Positions 28,752-37,714 of a DNA stretch of 64,000 bases are shown piece by piece. This stretch comes from Bacillus marasmi. Lineage in GTDB: Bacteria; Bacillota; Bacilli; Bacillales; Cytobacillaceae. Below the pieces are notes generated by a model, which had not been told where the DNA came from, made no database searches, and saw only the letters and a list, made by a program, of their open reading frames with translations. The translations under genes were made by a program, and so were the position numbers. Within the stretch, counting starts at the first letter, position 1. The number at the start of each line of letters is the position of its first letter. Where the stretch lies: contig NZ_LR656165.1 of the NCBI RefSeq assembly GCF_902168435.1, positions 1-64,000 on the forward strand, given 5' to 3'.

Positions 28752-29447
28752 ATGATAAAAACAAGTAATAGTCTTTATCAAGTCATGATTAGAAATTTTA
28801 GCAACAAAGAAACTGTCCAAAAAGTGAAAGCCGGCACTATGTTGTTTCAAGAAAAGGACCCTGTCCAGCATGTATATATTATGTTAAAAGGTACAATCGC
28901 CGTTGGAAGAGTACATTTAAAAGGGAAAGAATTCATTTTAAAAATACTCAGCGGAGAAGATTTATTAATCGAATATCAAATCTTCAATCCGTCTCCACGC
29001 TACCACTTCTATGCAAAGACCATTACAGATTGTGAAATGCTAATGATAAAGCGTGATCAATTTGAAGAAATGATTGAAAAGGATGTTGTGGCCCTCCAAA
29101 CATTTAGCCATTGGATGAGCACAAGATATTTAAAAGCTCAAATGAAGTGTCAGGACCTTATTATGCATGGTAAAAAAGGGGGATTATACTCAATTTTAAT
29201 CCGATTATGTAATTCGTACGGGGTGATGACAGACGAAGGCATATTAATCGACCTTCCTCTAACACATCAAGAGTTAGCAAACTTAACCTACGGTACCCGC
29301 GAAGTCATTCAGCGATTATTGAAAGAGCTACGAGAAAAAGACGTACTAGTCTATCGTCAGCAAAAATTCACCGTTAAAGACTTAGCCTACCTAAAAAACC
29401 ATGTCGATTGTCAAAATTGTCCATATGAAATTTGTGGAGTTAACTAA
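28752..29447 (+). CDS. Crp/Fnr-family regulator with C-terminal C-x2-C-x4-C triad (Fnr-like)
   Basis: 231 residues. An N-terminal cyclic-nucleotide-binding-like beta barrel (about 15-120), a dimer helix, and an HTH_Crp (LTHQELANLTYGTREVIQRLL). The last residues carry Cys220, Cys223 and Cys228. In B. subtilis Fnr a C-terminal triad with the same spacing (C227, C230, C235) plus Asp141 binds a [4Fe-4S] cluster; here Asp135 in CQDLIMHGKKGG stands at nearly the same distance. The conserved GKKG-LYS-LIRL segment also matches that group. Oxygen sensing is therefore likely but inferred. ATG 28752 chosen over GTG 28743 from SD AGGTG. Divergent from sodA. Confidence 0.85.
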   Translation: MIKTSNSLYQVMIRNFSNKETVQKVKAGTMLFQEKDPVQHVYIMLKGTIAVGRVHLKGKEFILKILSGEDLLIEYQIFNPSPRYHFYAKTITDCEMLMIKRDQFEEMIEKDVVALQTFSHWMSTRYLKAQMKCQDLIMHGKKGGLYSILIRLCNSYGVMTDEGILIDLPLTHQELANLTYGTREVIQRLLKELREKDVLVYRQQKFTVKDLAYLKNHVDCQNCPYEICGVN

Positions 29448-29463
29448 AAAATCCTATTGATGT

Positions 29464-29500
29464 AAAAAGATTGTGCCTAATTTTTAGGCACAATCTTTTT
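29464..29500. terminator. Bidirectional terminator between the Fnr-type gene and yqgC
   Basis: A perfect 16-bp stem (AAAAAGATTGTGCCTA with complement) with a tiny loop and A/T runs on both flanks; overlaps the yqgC stop. Confidence 0.92.
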
Positions 29501-29981
29501 ATAACACGAGCAACAGAAAATAGGCAATCATTACGGCCTGAATAATCCCCTTTGTAATTACACTGCTGACAAATCCAACAACGGACCCGAAGCCGATTTT
29601 AATTGCCTCAGAAACCCCCTTTTTATGAACTAATAATTCCGCAATGACAGCACCTATGAATGGACCTATGATAATCCCAACTGCTGGTATTACAAACGGT
29701 CCAACTAACAAACCAATCGTACTTCCCCAAACACCTGCTTTGCTACCGCCAAATTTCTTTACACCAATTAAATTGGAGAGATAATCTGCACCGAAAAGAA
29801 GAACAACAAATAACACTTGAACAAGCCAAAAGAACCAGGTAAACGGTTCAAATGAGAATGAAAAGCCATAGATGATAAATCCAACTAGAATAAACAGGAC
29901 ACTTGGAATGACTGGATAGATTAGCCCGACAAAGGCAATGACAAACAAAGCAATAATCACCGACCATATGAATATCGACAT
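29499..29981 (-). CDS. yqgC: DUF456 membrane protein YqgC
   Basis: A 160-residue membrane protein with four or five segments and Gly-rich turns ([19 protein letters not shown]) typical of DUF456. Function unknown. The ATG at 29981 has SD GGAGGTTG; this start gives the family length (160). Confidence 0.88.
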   Translation of the reverse strand: MSIFIWSVIIALFVIAFVGLIYPVIPSVLFILVGFIIYGFSFSFEPFTWFFWLVQVLFVVLLFGADYLSNLIGVKKFGGSKAGVWGSTIGLLVGPFVIPAVGIIIGPFIGAVIAELLVHKKGVSEAIKIGFGSVVGFVSSVITKGIIQAVMIAYFLLLVL

Positions 29982-30155
29982 CGCAACCTCCAGTAACATA
30001 ATTAACTTTTTCTTATTTTACCACTTGACTATTTGAAATGATAGAATGATAAGCATTGCCAATATTAATAAATTTTACACTTGATTGCAGTTTTCTTGTA
30101 CAATCATTACTCTGGAGGCTAAAATAGAGTTTGAATATTAAAGAGGTGGATACAT

Positions 30156-30929
30156 ATGAACGTTTTTATGCAATTAGTAAAAAGCTGCTATTCCCCAAAG
30201 GATATAGCGATTACCCGTTTTCAAGGAATCGGCAAAACAATATTATTTGTTTTCCTACTTACTTTGGTCTCCATCATTCCTTCTGTTTATTATTTAAGCA
30301 CAGCAATGACTAGTGCTGTGAGTACAGCCAAGGATACGATCCAAAATGAATTACCTGAATTCACGATTGAAAACGGGAAACTTCAGTCAGATTCAGACAA
30401 ACCTATTACGATTACAAAGGAAGAATTTGTTTTTGTTTTTGACTCAACTGGTGAGGCCGATTCATCCGATTTAAAAAACATTAACCTAGGAATTGGCATG
30501 CTGAAGGATGAATTTGTCCTTGTACAAGGTGAAAGTACCCAAGCGTACCCTTATTCGATGTTGGAGAACCTTTCAAACTTAAATAAAGGGGAAATCATTG
30601 ACCTTATTGATACGATCGATTCTTCACTATTTATCATCCTCCCCTTGATGGTACTCATGAATTATATTTTTGCATCAGGTGTAAAATTTATCGAAATTTC
30701 AATCTTGGCAGTTCTAGGTCTAATGATAAAAAATTTAACAAAAAGAAGATTGAATTACGGTCAGCTTTGGCGGATGTCGGCTTATAGTGTTACGCTACCT
30801 ACTCTTTTCTTTACGATTATGAATGCCTTACAAACAGTAGTACCTGGCGGGTTTTTACTTAACTGGGTTGTAGCCTATATGGTATTATTTTTAGCCGTAA
30901 AAGAAATTCCACAATCTAAAAATGCATAA
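30156..30929 (+). CDS. yqgB: DUF1189 membrane protein YqgB
   Basis: A 257-residue protein with an N-terminal membrane segment (TILFVFLLTLVSIIPSVYYL), an extracytoplasmic domain (about 45-150) and three or four C-terminal segments. Matches DUF1189 and YqgB in size and place. Function unknown. SD AAAGAGGTGG precedes the ATG. Followed by its own terminator. Confidence 0.85.
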   Translation: MNVFMQLVKSCYSPKDIAITRFQGIGKTILFVFLLTLVSIIPSVYYLSTAMTSAVSTAKDTIQNELPEFTIENGKLQSDSDKPITITKEEFVFVFDSTGEADSSDLKNINLGIGMLKDEFVLVQGESTQAYPYSMLENLSNLNKGEIIDLIDTIDSSLFIILPLMVLMNYIFASGVKFIEISILAVLGLMIKNLTKRRLNYGQLWRMSAYSVTLPTLFFTIMNALQTVVPGGFLLNWVVAYMVLFLAVKEIPQSKNA

Positions 30930-30930
30930 T

Positions 30931-30957
30931 AGCGCCAGATTTGGCGCTTTTTTTGTT
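30931..30957 (+). terminator. Terminator of yqgB
   Basis: AGCGCCA/TGGCGCT stem, loop GATT, seven T. Confidence 0.92.
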
Positions 30958-31017
30958 CTAAAATAAAACATAAAAGCATACATTTGGACAAACTTCCATT
31001 TTGGAGAGGTGTCCTAA

Positions 31018-31353
31018 TTGAGACGATTATTCACAATACTCATCGCCGTTCTAGTCCTGTACGCAATCTATCACGATTTAACAGAAGGGTCGGTTTCTTT
31101 GCCCGAAAAAACGACAGAGGAGCCAGCCGTCCCAGCTTCTACCTCACCAAATGTAAATATTCCCTTTAAAGAAAAAACCGTTAAACCTGGCGATACTGTG
31201 CTATCCATCGTCGAGAAAAATTCGAGCGGTCCACTTCCTGTTTCTATCTCAAAGGTCATTTCCGATTTTCAAAAGCTTAATGAGGGTGTGAAGCCAGAAG
31301 AAATCCAAATTGGAAAGGCCTATAAATTCCCTAAATACAAAAAAGCAGATTAA
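31018..31353 (+). CDS. yqfZ: LysM-domain protein YqfZ
   Basis: A 111-residue protein with an N-terminal membrane anchor (LFTILIAVLVLYAIY), a Pro/Thr-rich linker and a C-terminal LysM-like module (KTVKPGDTVLSIVEKNSSG to QIGKAYKFP). Start is TTG with SD GGAGAGGTG 6 bases upstream. Positioned before ispG as in B. subtilis yqfZ. Likely binds cell wall or spore peptidoglycan; not proven. Confidence 0.85.
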   Translation: MRRLFTILIAVLVLYAIYHDLTEGSVSLPEKTTEEPAVPASTSPNVNIPFKEKTVKPGDTVLSIVEKNSSGPLPVSISKVISDFQKLNEGVKPEEIQIGKAYKFPKYKKAD

Positions 31354-31368
31354 ATGCCGTATACCATC

Positions 31369-31402
31369 ATTGTTGTCAATGATAGGCAATCATTGATACA
31401 AT
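31369..31402 (+). promoter_or_regulatory. Probable ispG promoter inside an inverted repeat
   Basis: TTGTCA (31373-31378), an 18-bp spacer and TACAAT (31397-31402) form a SigA-type promoter. The same stretch is an almost perfect inverted repeat: ATTGTTGTCAATGAT (31369-31383) against ATCATTGATACAAT (31389-31402). A dimeric regulator covering both promoter elements is possible but unidentified. Confidence 0.55.
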
Positions 31403-31464
31403 AATTAAGTGAACTTACTTGAATGTTCCTGACAACATTCCATTATTTAAAGGAGCGACCACAA

Positions 31465-32586
31465 TTGAGTGAAATAATACATCGTACAAAAACACGACCA
31501 ATTCGAGTTGGTAATTTAACAATCGGTGGGAATAACGAGCTTGTGATTCAAAGTATGACAACGACGAAAACACATGATGTCGAAGCAACAGTTGCAGAAA
31601 TTAAACGACTTGAGGAAGCCGGCTGTCAGATTGTCCGCGTTGCCTGTCCTGATGAACGCGCGGCTAACGCGATTAGTGAAATAAAAAAGCGCATTAACAT
31701 CCCATTGGTCGTTGATATTCATTTCGATTATAAATTAGCGTTAAAAGCGATTGAAGGCGGCGCAGACAAAATACGCATCAACCCAGGAAACATCGGAAAA
31801 CGTGAGAAGGTAGAAGCAGTTGTTAAGGCTGCTAAAGAGCGGGGAATCCCGATTCGAATCGGAGTTAATGCAGGTTCATTGGAGAAAAGAATTTTAGATA
31901 AGTACGGATATCCTACAGCGGATGGGATGGTCGAAAGCGCCCTCCATCATATAAAAATACTGGAGGATCTAGATTTTCATAATATTATCGTTTCGATGAA
32001 GGCCTCAGATGTACCACTTGCTATTGAAGCATACGAAAAAGCGGCCAAGGCATTTGATTACCCACTACACTTAGGAATTACTGAGTCTGGTACTTTATTT
32101 GCAGGAACGGTTAAAAGTGCTGCCGGGTTAGGTGCGATTTTAAGCAAAGGGATCGGAAATACGCTTAGAATTTCTTTAAGCGCCGACCCAGTCGAGGAAG
32201 TTAAGGTAGCTAGGGAGCTCTTGAAGGTATTTGGACTTTCTTCTAATGCCGCTACATTAATTTCCTGCCCGACTTGCGGTAGGATTGAAATCGATTTAAT
32301 TAGCATCGCGAATGAAGTCGAAGAGTACATTCAAAAAATAAAGGCGCCAATTAAAGTTGCAGTACTTGGTTGCGCAGTTAACGGACCAGGAGAAGCGCGT
32401 GAAGCAGATATAGGCATCGCTGGTGCAAGAGGAGAAGGCTTGCTATTTAGAAAAGGGAAAATTGTCCGCAAGGTTCCTGAAGATGTAATGGTCGAGGAAC
32501 TAAAAAAGGAAATTGATCAAGTAGCCAAAGAATACTTCGCCAAAAAAGCAGCTGAAGCACAAGCAGAGGCTGCCGTGAAGGAATAA
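31465..32586 (+). CDS. ispG: 4-hydroxy-3-methylbut-2-en-1-yl diphosphate synthase IspG
   Basis: A 373-residue [4Fe-4S] enzyme of the MEP isoprenoid pathway that reduces MEcPP to HMBPP. The cluster-binding residues lie in [14 protein letters not shown] and [11 protein letters not shown]; the TIM-barrel half begins [25 protein letters not shown]. The TTG at 31465 is selected because SD AAAGGAGCG is 9 bases upstream; the frame extends 14 codons further without an SD. IspH, the next enzyme, is also in this window. Confidence 0.96.
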   Translation: MSEIIHRTKTRPIRVGNLTIGGNNELVIQSMTTTKTHDVEATVAEIKRLEEAGCQIVRVACPDERAANAISEIKKRINIPLVVDIHFDYKLALKAIEGGADKIRINPGNIGKREKVEAVVKAAKERGIPIRIGVNAGSLEKRILDKYGYPTADGMVESALHHIKILEDLDFHNIIVSMKASDVPLAIEAYEKAAKAFDYPLHLGITESGTLFAGTVKSAAGLGAILSKGIGNTLRISLSADPVEEVKVARELLKVFGLSSNAATLISCPTCGRIEIDLISIANEVEEYIQKIKAPIKVAVLGCAVNGPGEAREADIGIAGARGEGLLFRKGKIVRKVPEDVMVEELKKEIDQVAKEYFAKKAAEAQAEAAVKE

Positions 32587-32592
32587 ATATAA

Positions 32593-32625
32593 AAAACGCC
32601 TGGCACTTTGCCAAGCGTTTTTTTG
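32593..32625. terminator. Bidirectional terminator between ispG and yqfX
   Basis: AAAACGC-TGGC/GCCA-GCGTTTT with one mismatch and loop ACTTT; seven T on the plus side, A run on the other. Confidence 0.9.
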
Positions 32626-32647
32626 TTGCTCCACAATGACGAAATTT

Positions 32648-33031
32648 TTAAAAGAACGGGAGTATAAACATACCGACAATAATCGAAACTGTACCGATGC
32701 CGATTGCCCAATTCCCCATGCTCTCTGCTCCCTTACGACGCGCAACAAACCCAAGGATAATTCCTGCTGCACCGAAGAGAACCGGTAATACAAACAGTGA
32801 GATTATGGATAGCGCCAAGGCTCCTATCCCAATTCCCTTCCCAGCTGTTTGTGTATCGCCTCGCTCGTTCGTGCTTCGGTCTGTGAACGTATTACCAAAT
32901 GAAACAGGTGCTGCAATTTCTGCTGAGGTTTCTTCAATATAATCAGGTGCTGGTAGACGATGCTTGATATCAACAGTGTTATCATCAATGTTACCTTGTG
33001 TTTGAGTTCCAAACATTTTTCCATCTGCCAT
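32648..33031 (-). CDS. yqfX: Small membrane protein YqfX
   Basis: A 127-residue protein with a hydrophilic N-terminal half and two C-terminal membrane segments separated by a basic loop (VARRKGAESMGNWAIG), a DUF4190-like arrangement. Length and place match YqfX. The ATG at 33031 follows a GAGGG SD; the frame runs 22 codons further upstream without one. Function unknown. Confidence 0.8.
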   Translation of the reverse strand: MADGKMFGTQTQGNIDDNTVDIKHRLPAPDYIEETSAEIAAPVSFGNTFTDRSTNERGDTQTAGKGIGIGALALSIISLFVLPVLFGAAGIILGFVARRKGAESMGNWAIGIGTVSIIVGMFILPFF

Positions 33032-33198
33032 ATTGATCTGATCCCTCGCTTTCATTAATGGAGCAGTTATATTGTTTGTCATTTGTTTACGTTTCACTAT
33101 GACAATGTTTTACTATAATGTAGGATGTTTCTATGTTAAATTAAAAAAGTTGAAGAAAAAAAATTAGCTAAGCAAGCTTAGGATTAAAAGAAATAGGA

Positions 33199-33780
33199 GT
33201 GAGCAACATTAAAAAGCGTTTTGGAATAGATATTGATGGTACTGTTACCTGTCCGGCAGCATTATTGCCGTTTCTTAATTCATCCTTTAATTTACAACTT
33301 ACCCTAAATGATATCACTCAATATGATCTTACCCCTTTTGTGAATGTACCAGGTGAAGAACTGGCGCAATGGTTTTTAGAAACTGAGCCGGAAATATACG
33401 CCAAATCACCGCTAGCGCAAGGTGCAAAGGAGGTTTTAAACAAATGGGAAACAAAGCACGAAATGTTTTTCATAAGTGCCAGACGGACCCATTTACTCCA
33501 GATTACGAAGGAATGGTTTATGAAAAACGGCTTAAAATTTGATCATGTTGAATTAATTGGTTCACACGATAAAATCAAAGCCGCAAAGCAATACGAAGTC
33601 GATTTATTTTTCGAGGACAAACATGATAATGCCGTGATGATTCACGAGGAATGTCAAATTCCGGTCATTCTTTTTAATACTCCATACAATCAGGACCCTA
33701 TTCCTTCTGGAGTCATCAGAGTCAATCATTGGAACGAGGCATATCAATGGGTTGAAAAATGGCTAAAAAATAACAGCTGA
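33199..33780 (+). CDS. yqfW: HAD-family nucleotidase-like protein YqfW
   Basis: About 190 residues. HAD phosphatase motif I is FGIDIDGTVTCP at the N-terminus, motif II SARRTHL, and DLFFEDKHDNAV supplies motif III/IV acidic residues. It belongs to the 5'(3')-deoxyribonucleotidase-like (NT5C/YqfW) group; substrate unproven. The start is unusual: the only standard codon (GTG 33199) overlaps the SD AGGAG, whereas an ATT at 33208-33210 sits 8 bases after it and would give IKKRFGIDIDG. An ATT start is possible. Confidence 0.85.
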   Translation: MSNIKKRFGIDIDGTVTCPAALLPFLNSSFNLQLTLNDITQYDLTPFVNVPGEELAQWFLETEPEIYAKSPLAQGAKEVLNKWETKHEMFFISARRTHLLQITKEWFMKNGLKFDHVELIGSHDKIKAAKQYEVDLFFEDKHDNAVMIHEECQIPVILFNTPYNQDPIPSGVIRVNHWNEAYQWVEKWLKNNS

Positions 33781-33796
33781 GCCAAATATTTTGAAC

Positions 33797-33847
33797 AAAA
33801 AAACACGACTACTCTTCCAAATCAAGAAGAGTAGTCGTGTTTTTTTA
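33797..33847 (+). terminator. Terminator of yqfW
   Basis: An 18-bp stem (ACACGACTACTCTTC with complement plus A/T extensions) around CAAATCAA, then seven T. Confidence 0.92.
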
Positions 33848-33875
33848 AAATACCGCTTTAAATAAAGATTCGAAC

Positions 33876-34256
33876 GGACACTGAGTACCTTATTTATAGT
33901 AATTTGCCTTCATTTACGTGGATTGCGGACATCAGAGACCTTAAATAGTCATTATCTTGAAGATTACACCGTATTTCAGGCAAATAAGGGATCCTATGTC
34001 CGCTTCCACCACTGAATTACTGCTTTTAGCACAAATAGAGGCCTGGGTGTCCGCTAATTATTGACCTTCCACTTCTAGAGGACACTGAGTACCTTATTTA
34101 TAGTAATTTGCCTTCATTTACGCGGTTTGCGGACATCAGATACCTTATTTAATTAATATCTTAAAGATTACAGAGTTTTTCTGGCAAATAAGGGATTCTA
34201 TGTCCGCTTCCAACTCTGAAGAACTGCATTTAGCACAAATAAGGGCTTGGGTGTCC
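33876..34256. repeat. Two tandem copies of a symmetrical 204-bp element with eight GGACA-N7-CCTTATTT motifs
   Basis: Copy 1 starts at 33876 and copy 2 at 34080. Each has two forward motifs (33876 and 33927; 34080 and 34131) and two inverted motifs (ending 34001 and 34052; 34205 and 34256). In every case the paired motifs are 51 bp apart. Copies are highly similar (first 60 bases differ by only a few). No open frame or transposase. The last inverted motif ends 8 bases from the zur stop codon. Confidence 0.88.
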
Positions 34257-34263
34257 GCTAATA

Positions 34264-34674
34264 TTAATGGCAATCCGGACACCGACCATAAATTTCAAAT
34301 TTATGATCAGATATTTCATACCCCTTTAGATCCTCCATTAAACCGACCATTGGACATGCTGCAATATCTTTTGTTTTCCCACATTCCAAGCAAATAAAAT
34401 GGTGATGGTGATGACTATGTGAACAGGCAAAGCGAAAATGCTTTTCCCCAGATAACTCAGTCATCTCAAAAACACCAAGGTCCACAAACAAAGATAAATT
34501 GCGATAAATGGTATCAAAGCTTAGACCAGGGTAGCGATTTTTCATGCTATCCAATACATCTTTTGCTGTTAAATATTTATTATGCTCAGCGAATAATTGA
34601 AGCATTTCCTGCCTTTTACCCGTATGCTTAAACCCCTGTTCTTTTAATAAATTCATTGCGTCTGTAACATTCAC
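34264..34674 (-). CDS. zur: Zinc-responsive Fur-family repressor Zur
   Basis: A 136-residue Fur-family protein. [31 protein letters not shown]. Metal-binding: a His-rich [21 protein letters not shown] and C-terminal CPDCH, giving the CxxC pairs of the structural zinc site. The gene lies in one operon with the zinc importer (16 bases after znuB), which marks it as Zur rather than Fur or PerR. Start GTG with SD GGGGTGAT gives [13 protein letters not shown] as in other Bacillus Zur proteins. Negative autoregulation through the box upstream of znuC is expected. Confidence 0.93.
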   Translation of the reverse strand: MNVTDAMNLLKEQGFKHTGKRQEMLQLFAEHNKYLTAKDVLDSMKNRYPGLSFDTIYRNLSLFVDLGVFEMTELSGEKHFRFACSHSHHHHHFICLECGKTKDIAACPMVGLMEDLKGYEISDHKFEIYGRCPDCH

Positions 34675-34690
34675 TCATATCACCCCAATA

Positions 34691-35533
34691 TTAAGCAGGA
34701 CGTAGATTTGTTAATTTTTTAATGAAAATAGTAATGATTAAAATGAGAACGGCAATAACGACTATCGTTCCTCCCGGTGCTAAATCTAAATAATAAGAGC
34801 TCACTAAACCACCTAAAACGGAAATTTCTCCAAACAAAATCGAATAAAGTATCGTTTGCTTAAAGCCTTTCGCAATCCTCATACTTGCTGCAACCGGAAG
34901 CGTCATGAGCGAGGAAACCAACAGGATTCCAACAATTCTCATTGATGCTGCTATCACCAAAGCTACCATAACAATAAAGATAAAATGGACACTTTTGGAG
35001 GCAATTCCAGATGCTCTCGCGTATTCTTCATCAAAGGATAGTAGAAATAATTCTTTGTATAAAAGAATAACAATGGCAATCACGAAAATACTAATGATTA
35101 GGATTGTCCATAAATCAGAACGGCTCACAGCACTGACACTTCCAAATAAATAGCTGTACAAATCTGTATTGAAACCGTCTGCAAGTGAAATAAAAATAAC
35201 TCCTAAGCCAATTCCACCGGATAAAATGATTGGAATGGCTAATTCCTGATAATGCTTATAAACGCTCCTTAATTTTTCAATAAACAATGAGCCAGTTACT
35301 GAAAAAGCAATCCCTAAATATAGTGGGTTTAAAGTAGCTAAGCTAGCGAATTGTTTTTGGAGCAGGAGGCTTGCGGCAATACCAGCTAAAGTGACATGGC
35401 TTAGGGCATCAGCTATCAGAGACAAACGCCGAACAACAATAAAAACGCCCAATAATGGTGCCATCACTCCAATGATAATTCCGGTAAAAAATGCATTTTG
35501 TAAAAATTCATAATTCAATAATCCAGAAATCAT
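34691..35533 (-). CDS. znuB: Zinc ABC transporter permease ZnuB
   Basis: A 280-residue ABC-3 family permease with eight or nine membrane segments, starting GLLNYEFLQNAFFTGIIIGVMAPLLGVFIVVRRLSLIADALSHV. It overlaps znuC by 4 bases (ATGA). Imports zinc with ZnuC; no solute-binding protein (znuA/adcA) gene is adjacent, so it must be encoded elsewhere. Confidence 0.93.
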   Translation of the reverse strand: MISGLLNYEFLQNAFFTGIIIGVMAPLLGVFIVVRRLSLIADALSHVTLAGIAASLLLQKQFASLATLNPLYLGIAFSVTGSLFIEKLRSVYKHYQELAIPIILSGGIGLGVIFISLADGFNTDLYSYLFGSVSAVSRSDLWTILIISIFVIAIVILLYKELFLLSFDEEYARASGIASKSVHFIFIVMVALVIAASMRIVGILLVSSLMTLPVAASMRIAKGFKQTILYSILFGEISVLGGLVSSYYLDLAPGGTIVVIAVLILIITIFIKKLTNLRPA

Positions 35534-36315
35534 CGGTTTGTTCCCCCAGTATGCACATGATCATGGGACAGAACATGAATATCATGACCATAAAATTCGT
35601 TCATTTCCCCCAATTTAAGCTGTTCAAACTCCAGTGTTTCTCCATGAAAATGAAGATTCTTATTGAGACAGGCCACATGGGTCACCTTATCGGAGATTGC
35701 TCCAATATCGTGTGTTACCAATAACATGGTAATCCCCTGTTGTTTATTTAATTGATAGAGCAATTCGTAAAAAGAAGCAACATTTTTCGCATCGACACCA
35801 ACAGTTGGTTCATCTAAAATTAATAGCTCTGGTTCACTAACAAGTGCTCTAGCAATAAATACCCGTTGCTGTTGTCCACCTGAAAGCTCCCCGATATTTT
35901 GATGGAGAAATGCCTCCATACCAACGATTTTGATGGCATTGACTACCTTCTGTCGATCACCTTTTGATAACCTCCGAAACATGCCGATTTTCTTTGTTAG
36001 TCCACTGGCAACTACCTCAAAAATCGTAGCGGGAAAACCGGTATTAAAGGAATTTGCTTTTTGTGAGACATAACCCAATTTTTGCCACTCCCTAAATCGG
36101 GTAATATCTTCTCCAAAAAGCTGAATTTCTCCTGTCTGCGGCTTAATTAATCCGAGAATCAGCTTTAACAGCGTTGACTTTCCTGATCCATTCGGACCGA
36201 CAATTCCTAAAAATGCTCCTTTATTAATCGATAAATTAATATCCTCGAGTACATTTTCCTTTTCATAACGATATGAAACATGCTGTATATTTACAATTGT
36301 TTGTTGTTGACTCAT
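35530..36315 (-). CDS. znuC: Zinc ABC transporter ATP-binding protein ZnuC
   Basis: A 261-residue ATPase with Walker A GPNGSGKSTLLKLI, signature [10 protein letters not shown] and Walker B LLILDEPTVGVD. The C-terminal His-rich end (HDIHVLSHDHVHTGG) is typical of metal-type ABC ATPases. First gene of znuC-znuB-zur. Confidence 0.93.
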   Translation of the reverse strand: MSQQQTIVNIQHVSYRYEKENVLEDINLSINKGAFLGIVGPNGSGKSTLLKLILGLIKPQTGEIQLFGEDITRFREWQKLGYVSQKANSFNTGFPATIFEVVASGLTKKIGMFRRLSKGDRQKVVNAIKIVGMEAFLHQNIGELSGGQQQRVFIARALVSEPELLILDEPTVGVDAKNVASFYELLYQLNKQQGITMLLVTHDIGAISDKVTHVACLNKNLHFHGETLEFEQLKLGEMNEFYGHDIHVLSHDHVHTGGTNR

Positions 36316-36328
36316 TTAGACCACCCGT

Positions 36329-36389
36329 ATATCAGAATCATTCCGATTTAACATGTTGTAGTATACAATAATAAACTGGCTCTTGTAAA
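36329..36389 (-). promoter_or_regulatory. znuC promoter with Zur operator
   Basis: Minus strand: -35 TTTACA (plus 36384-36389), 18-bp spacer, -10 TATACT (36360-36365). Immediately downstream lies a Fur-family type palindrome at 36329-36349: AAATCGGAAT-G-ATTCTGATAT, which matches the Bacillus Zur consensus AAATCGTAAT-N-ATTACGATTT at about 17 of 21 positions. Its place over the start of transcription fits repression by zinc-bound Zur. Confidence 0.88.
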
Positions 36390-36489
36390 CCATTATTCAC
36401 TTTCACAAACAATTCAATCAGCTTATCACGGATTAATAGGCACAAATCATGATTATCCTTCATAGGCTTATAATGAGGGAGTGATGCAG

Positions 36490-36744
36490 GTGAAGATCTT
36501 CGAAAATATCATCAACTATAAATTGAAAACCATTACTCGAGATGAGTTGTTAAAGTACGCTAATCAATTTAACATCAATCTATCGAAAGCTCAGTCTGAA
36601 ACAATTGCCCGATATTTAAGAGGTACAACTTTAAATATTTTCAATGATTCGGAACGTGCACAAGTCATTAAAGAAATCGCCAAAATTGCCGGACCTGAAA
36701 CAGCAAGGGAAATTAATAAGCTTTTTGTTACATTTACTAAATAA
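36490..36744 (+). CDS. yqfT: DUF2624 protein YqfT
   Basis: An 84-residue soluble helical protein (KIFENIINYKLKTITRDELLKYANQF...) of the DUF2624/YqfT family; function unknown. The GTG at 36490 stands 8 bases after SD GAGGGAG and gives the family length, whereas ATG 36484 and GTG 36481 are too close to the SD. Divergent from the zinc operon, convergent with nfo. Confidence 0.8.
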   Translation: MKIFENIINYKLKTITRDELLKYANQFNINLSKAQSETIARYLRGTTLNIFNDSERAQVIKEIAKIAGPETAREINKLFVTFTK

Positions 36745-36751
36745 GCAAAAT

Positions 36752-36783
36752 AAAAAAGCTGTGTATGTCCACAGCTTTTTTAT
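36752..36783. terminator. Bidirectional terminator between yqfT and nfo
   Basis: AAAAAAGCTGTG/CACAGCTTTTTT around TATGTC. Confidence 0.9.
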
Positions 36784-36791
36784 ATTTCACC

Positions 36792-37685
36792 CTACCCCTG
36801 CATGATGATATCTAGTAGGTCCTCATTGAACTGCTTGCTTCTTAGCATCGCAATCTCCTGCTTGTATGGGGCTTTTTTATTATTTTTATCCTCACCAACA
36901 AACGGTGTTTCAAGAATCTTTGGAACGTCTGTTAGCTGCGGATGATGAACAATATAGTTCAATGCATCAAAGCCAATTTTCCCGAAGCCGATGTTTTCGT
37001 GACGATCCTTATGGCTGCCACGTTCATTTTTACTATCATTGATATGAAGCACCTTTAAGCGCTCAATTCCAATAATTTTATCAAATTGATTTAGCACACC
37101 ATCAAAGTCGTCAACAATATTATAACCGGCATCATGTGTATGACATGTATCGAAGCAAACAGATAAGCGATCACTGTAATTGACGCCATCCATTATCATT
37201 GCTAATTCCTCAAAATTCCGCCCACATTCGCTTCCTTTACCAGCCATTGTTTCAAGTGCAATTTGCAGTGTTTCTTGGCCGGTCAGAACCTCATTTAACC
37301 CCTCAACAATCTTCTTAATGCCTAACTCTGTTCCCGCACCTACATGAGCTCCAGGATGCAGTACAATTTGTTTAGCTCCAATTGCCTGTGTACGTTCGAT
37401 TTCTGTTCTTAGGAAGTTTACACCCAATTCAAAGGTTGACGGATTAGTCGTATTTCCAATATTAATAATGTAAGGAGCATGAACGATGATCTCATCGATT
37501 CCATTCATCTCCATGTGACGACGACCCTCTTCGATATTTAAGTCTTCAATTTTTTTCCGTCTCGTATTTTGTGGAGCACCTGTATAAATCATAAAGGTGT
37601 TAGCGCCGTATGATACAGCTTCCTGGCTCGCTGCTAGCAGCATTTTACTACCACTCATCGATACGTGTGATCCAATTTTCAACAT
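36792..37685 (-). CDS. nfo: Endonuclease IV (AP endonuclease)
   Basis: A 297-residue TIM-barrel apurinic/apyrimidinic endonuclease of base-excision repair, also protecting spore DNA. Zinc-site signatures [32 protein letters not shown] and [21 protein letters not shown] are all present. Only 29 bases separate it from cshB, so they form an operon. Confidence 0.97.
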   Translation of the reverse strand: MLKIGSHVSMSGSKMLLAASQEAVSYGANTFMIYTGAPQNTRRKKIEDLNIEEGRRHMEMNGIDEIIVHAPYIINIGNTTNPSTFELGVNFLRTEIERTQAIGAKQIVLHPGAHVGAGTELGIKKIVEGLNEVLTGQETLQIALETMAGKGSECGRNFEELAMIMDGVNYSDRLSVCFDTCHTHDAGYNIVDDFDGVLNQFDKIIGIERLKVLHINDSKNERGSHKDRHENIGFGKIGFDALNYIVHHPQLTDVPKILETPFVGEDKNNKKAPYKQEIAMLRSKQFNEDLLDIIMQG

Positions 37686-37714
37686 GTAGCTAGTCTCTCC
37701 TCTATTGGTTTCCT

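Noticed and set aside
34264-34280. A ninth GGACA motif at the end of zur
   Set aside because: The GGACAC here encodes the conserved C-terminal CPDCH zinc site on the opposite strand and lacks the CCTTATTT half.
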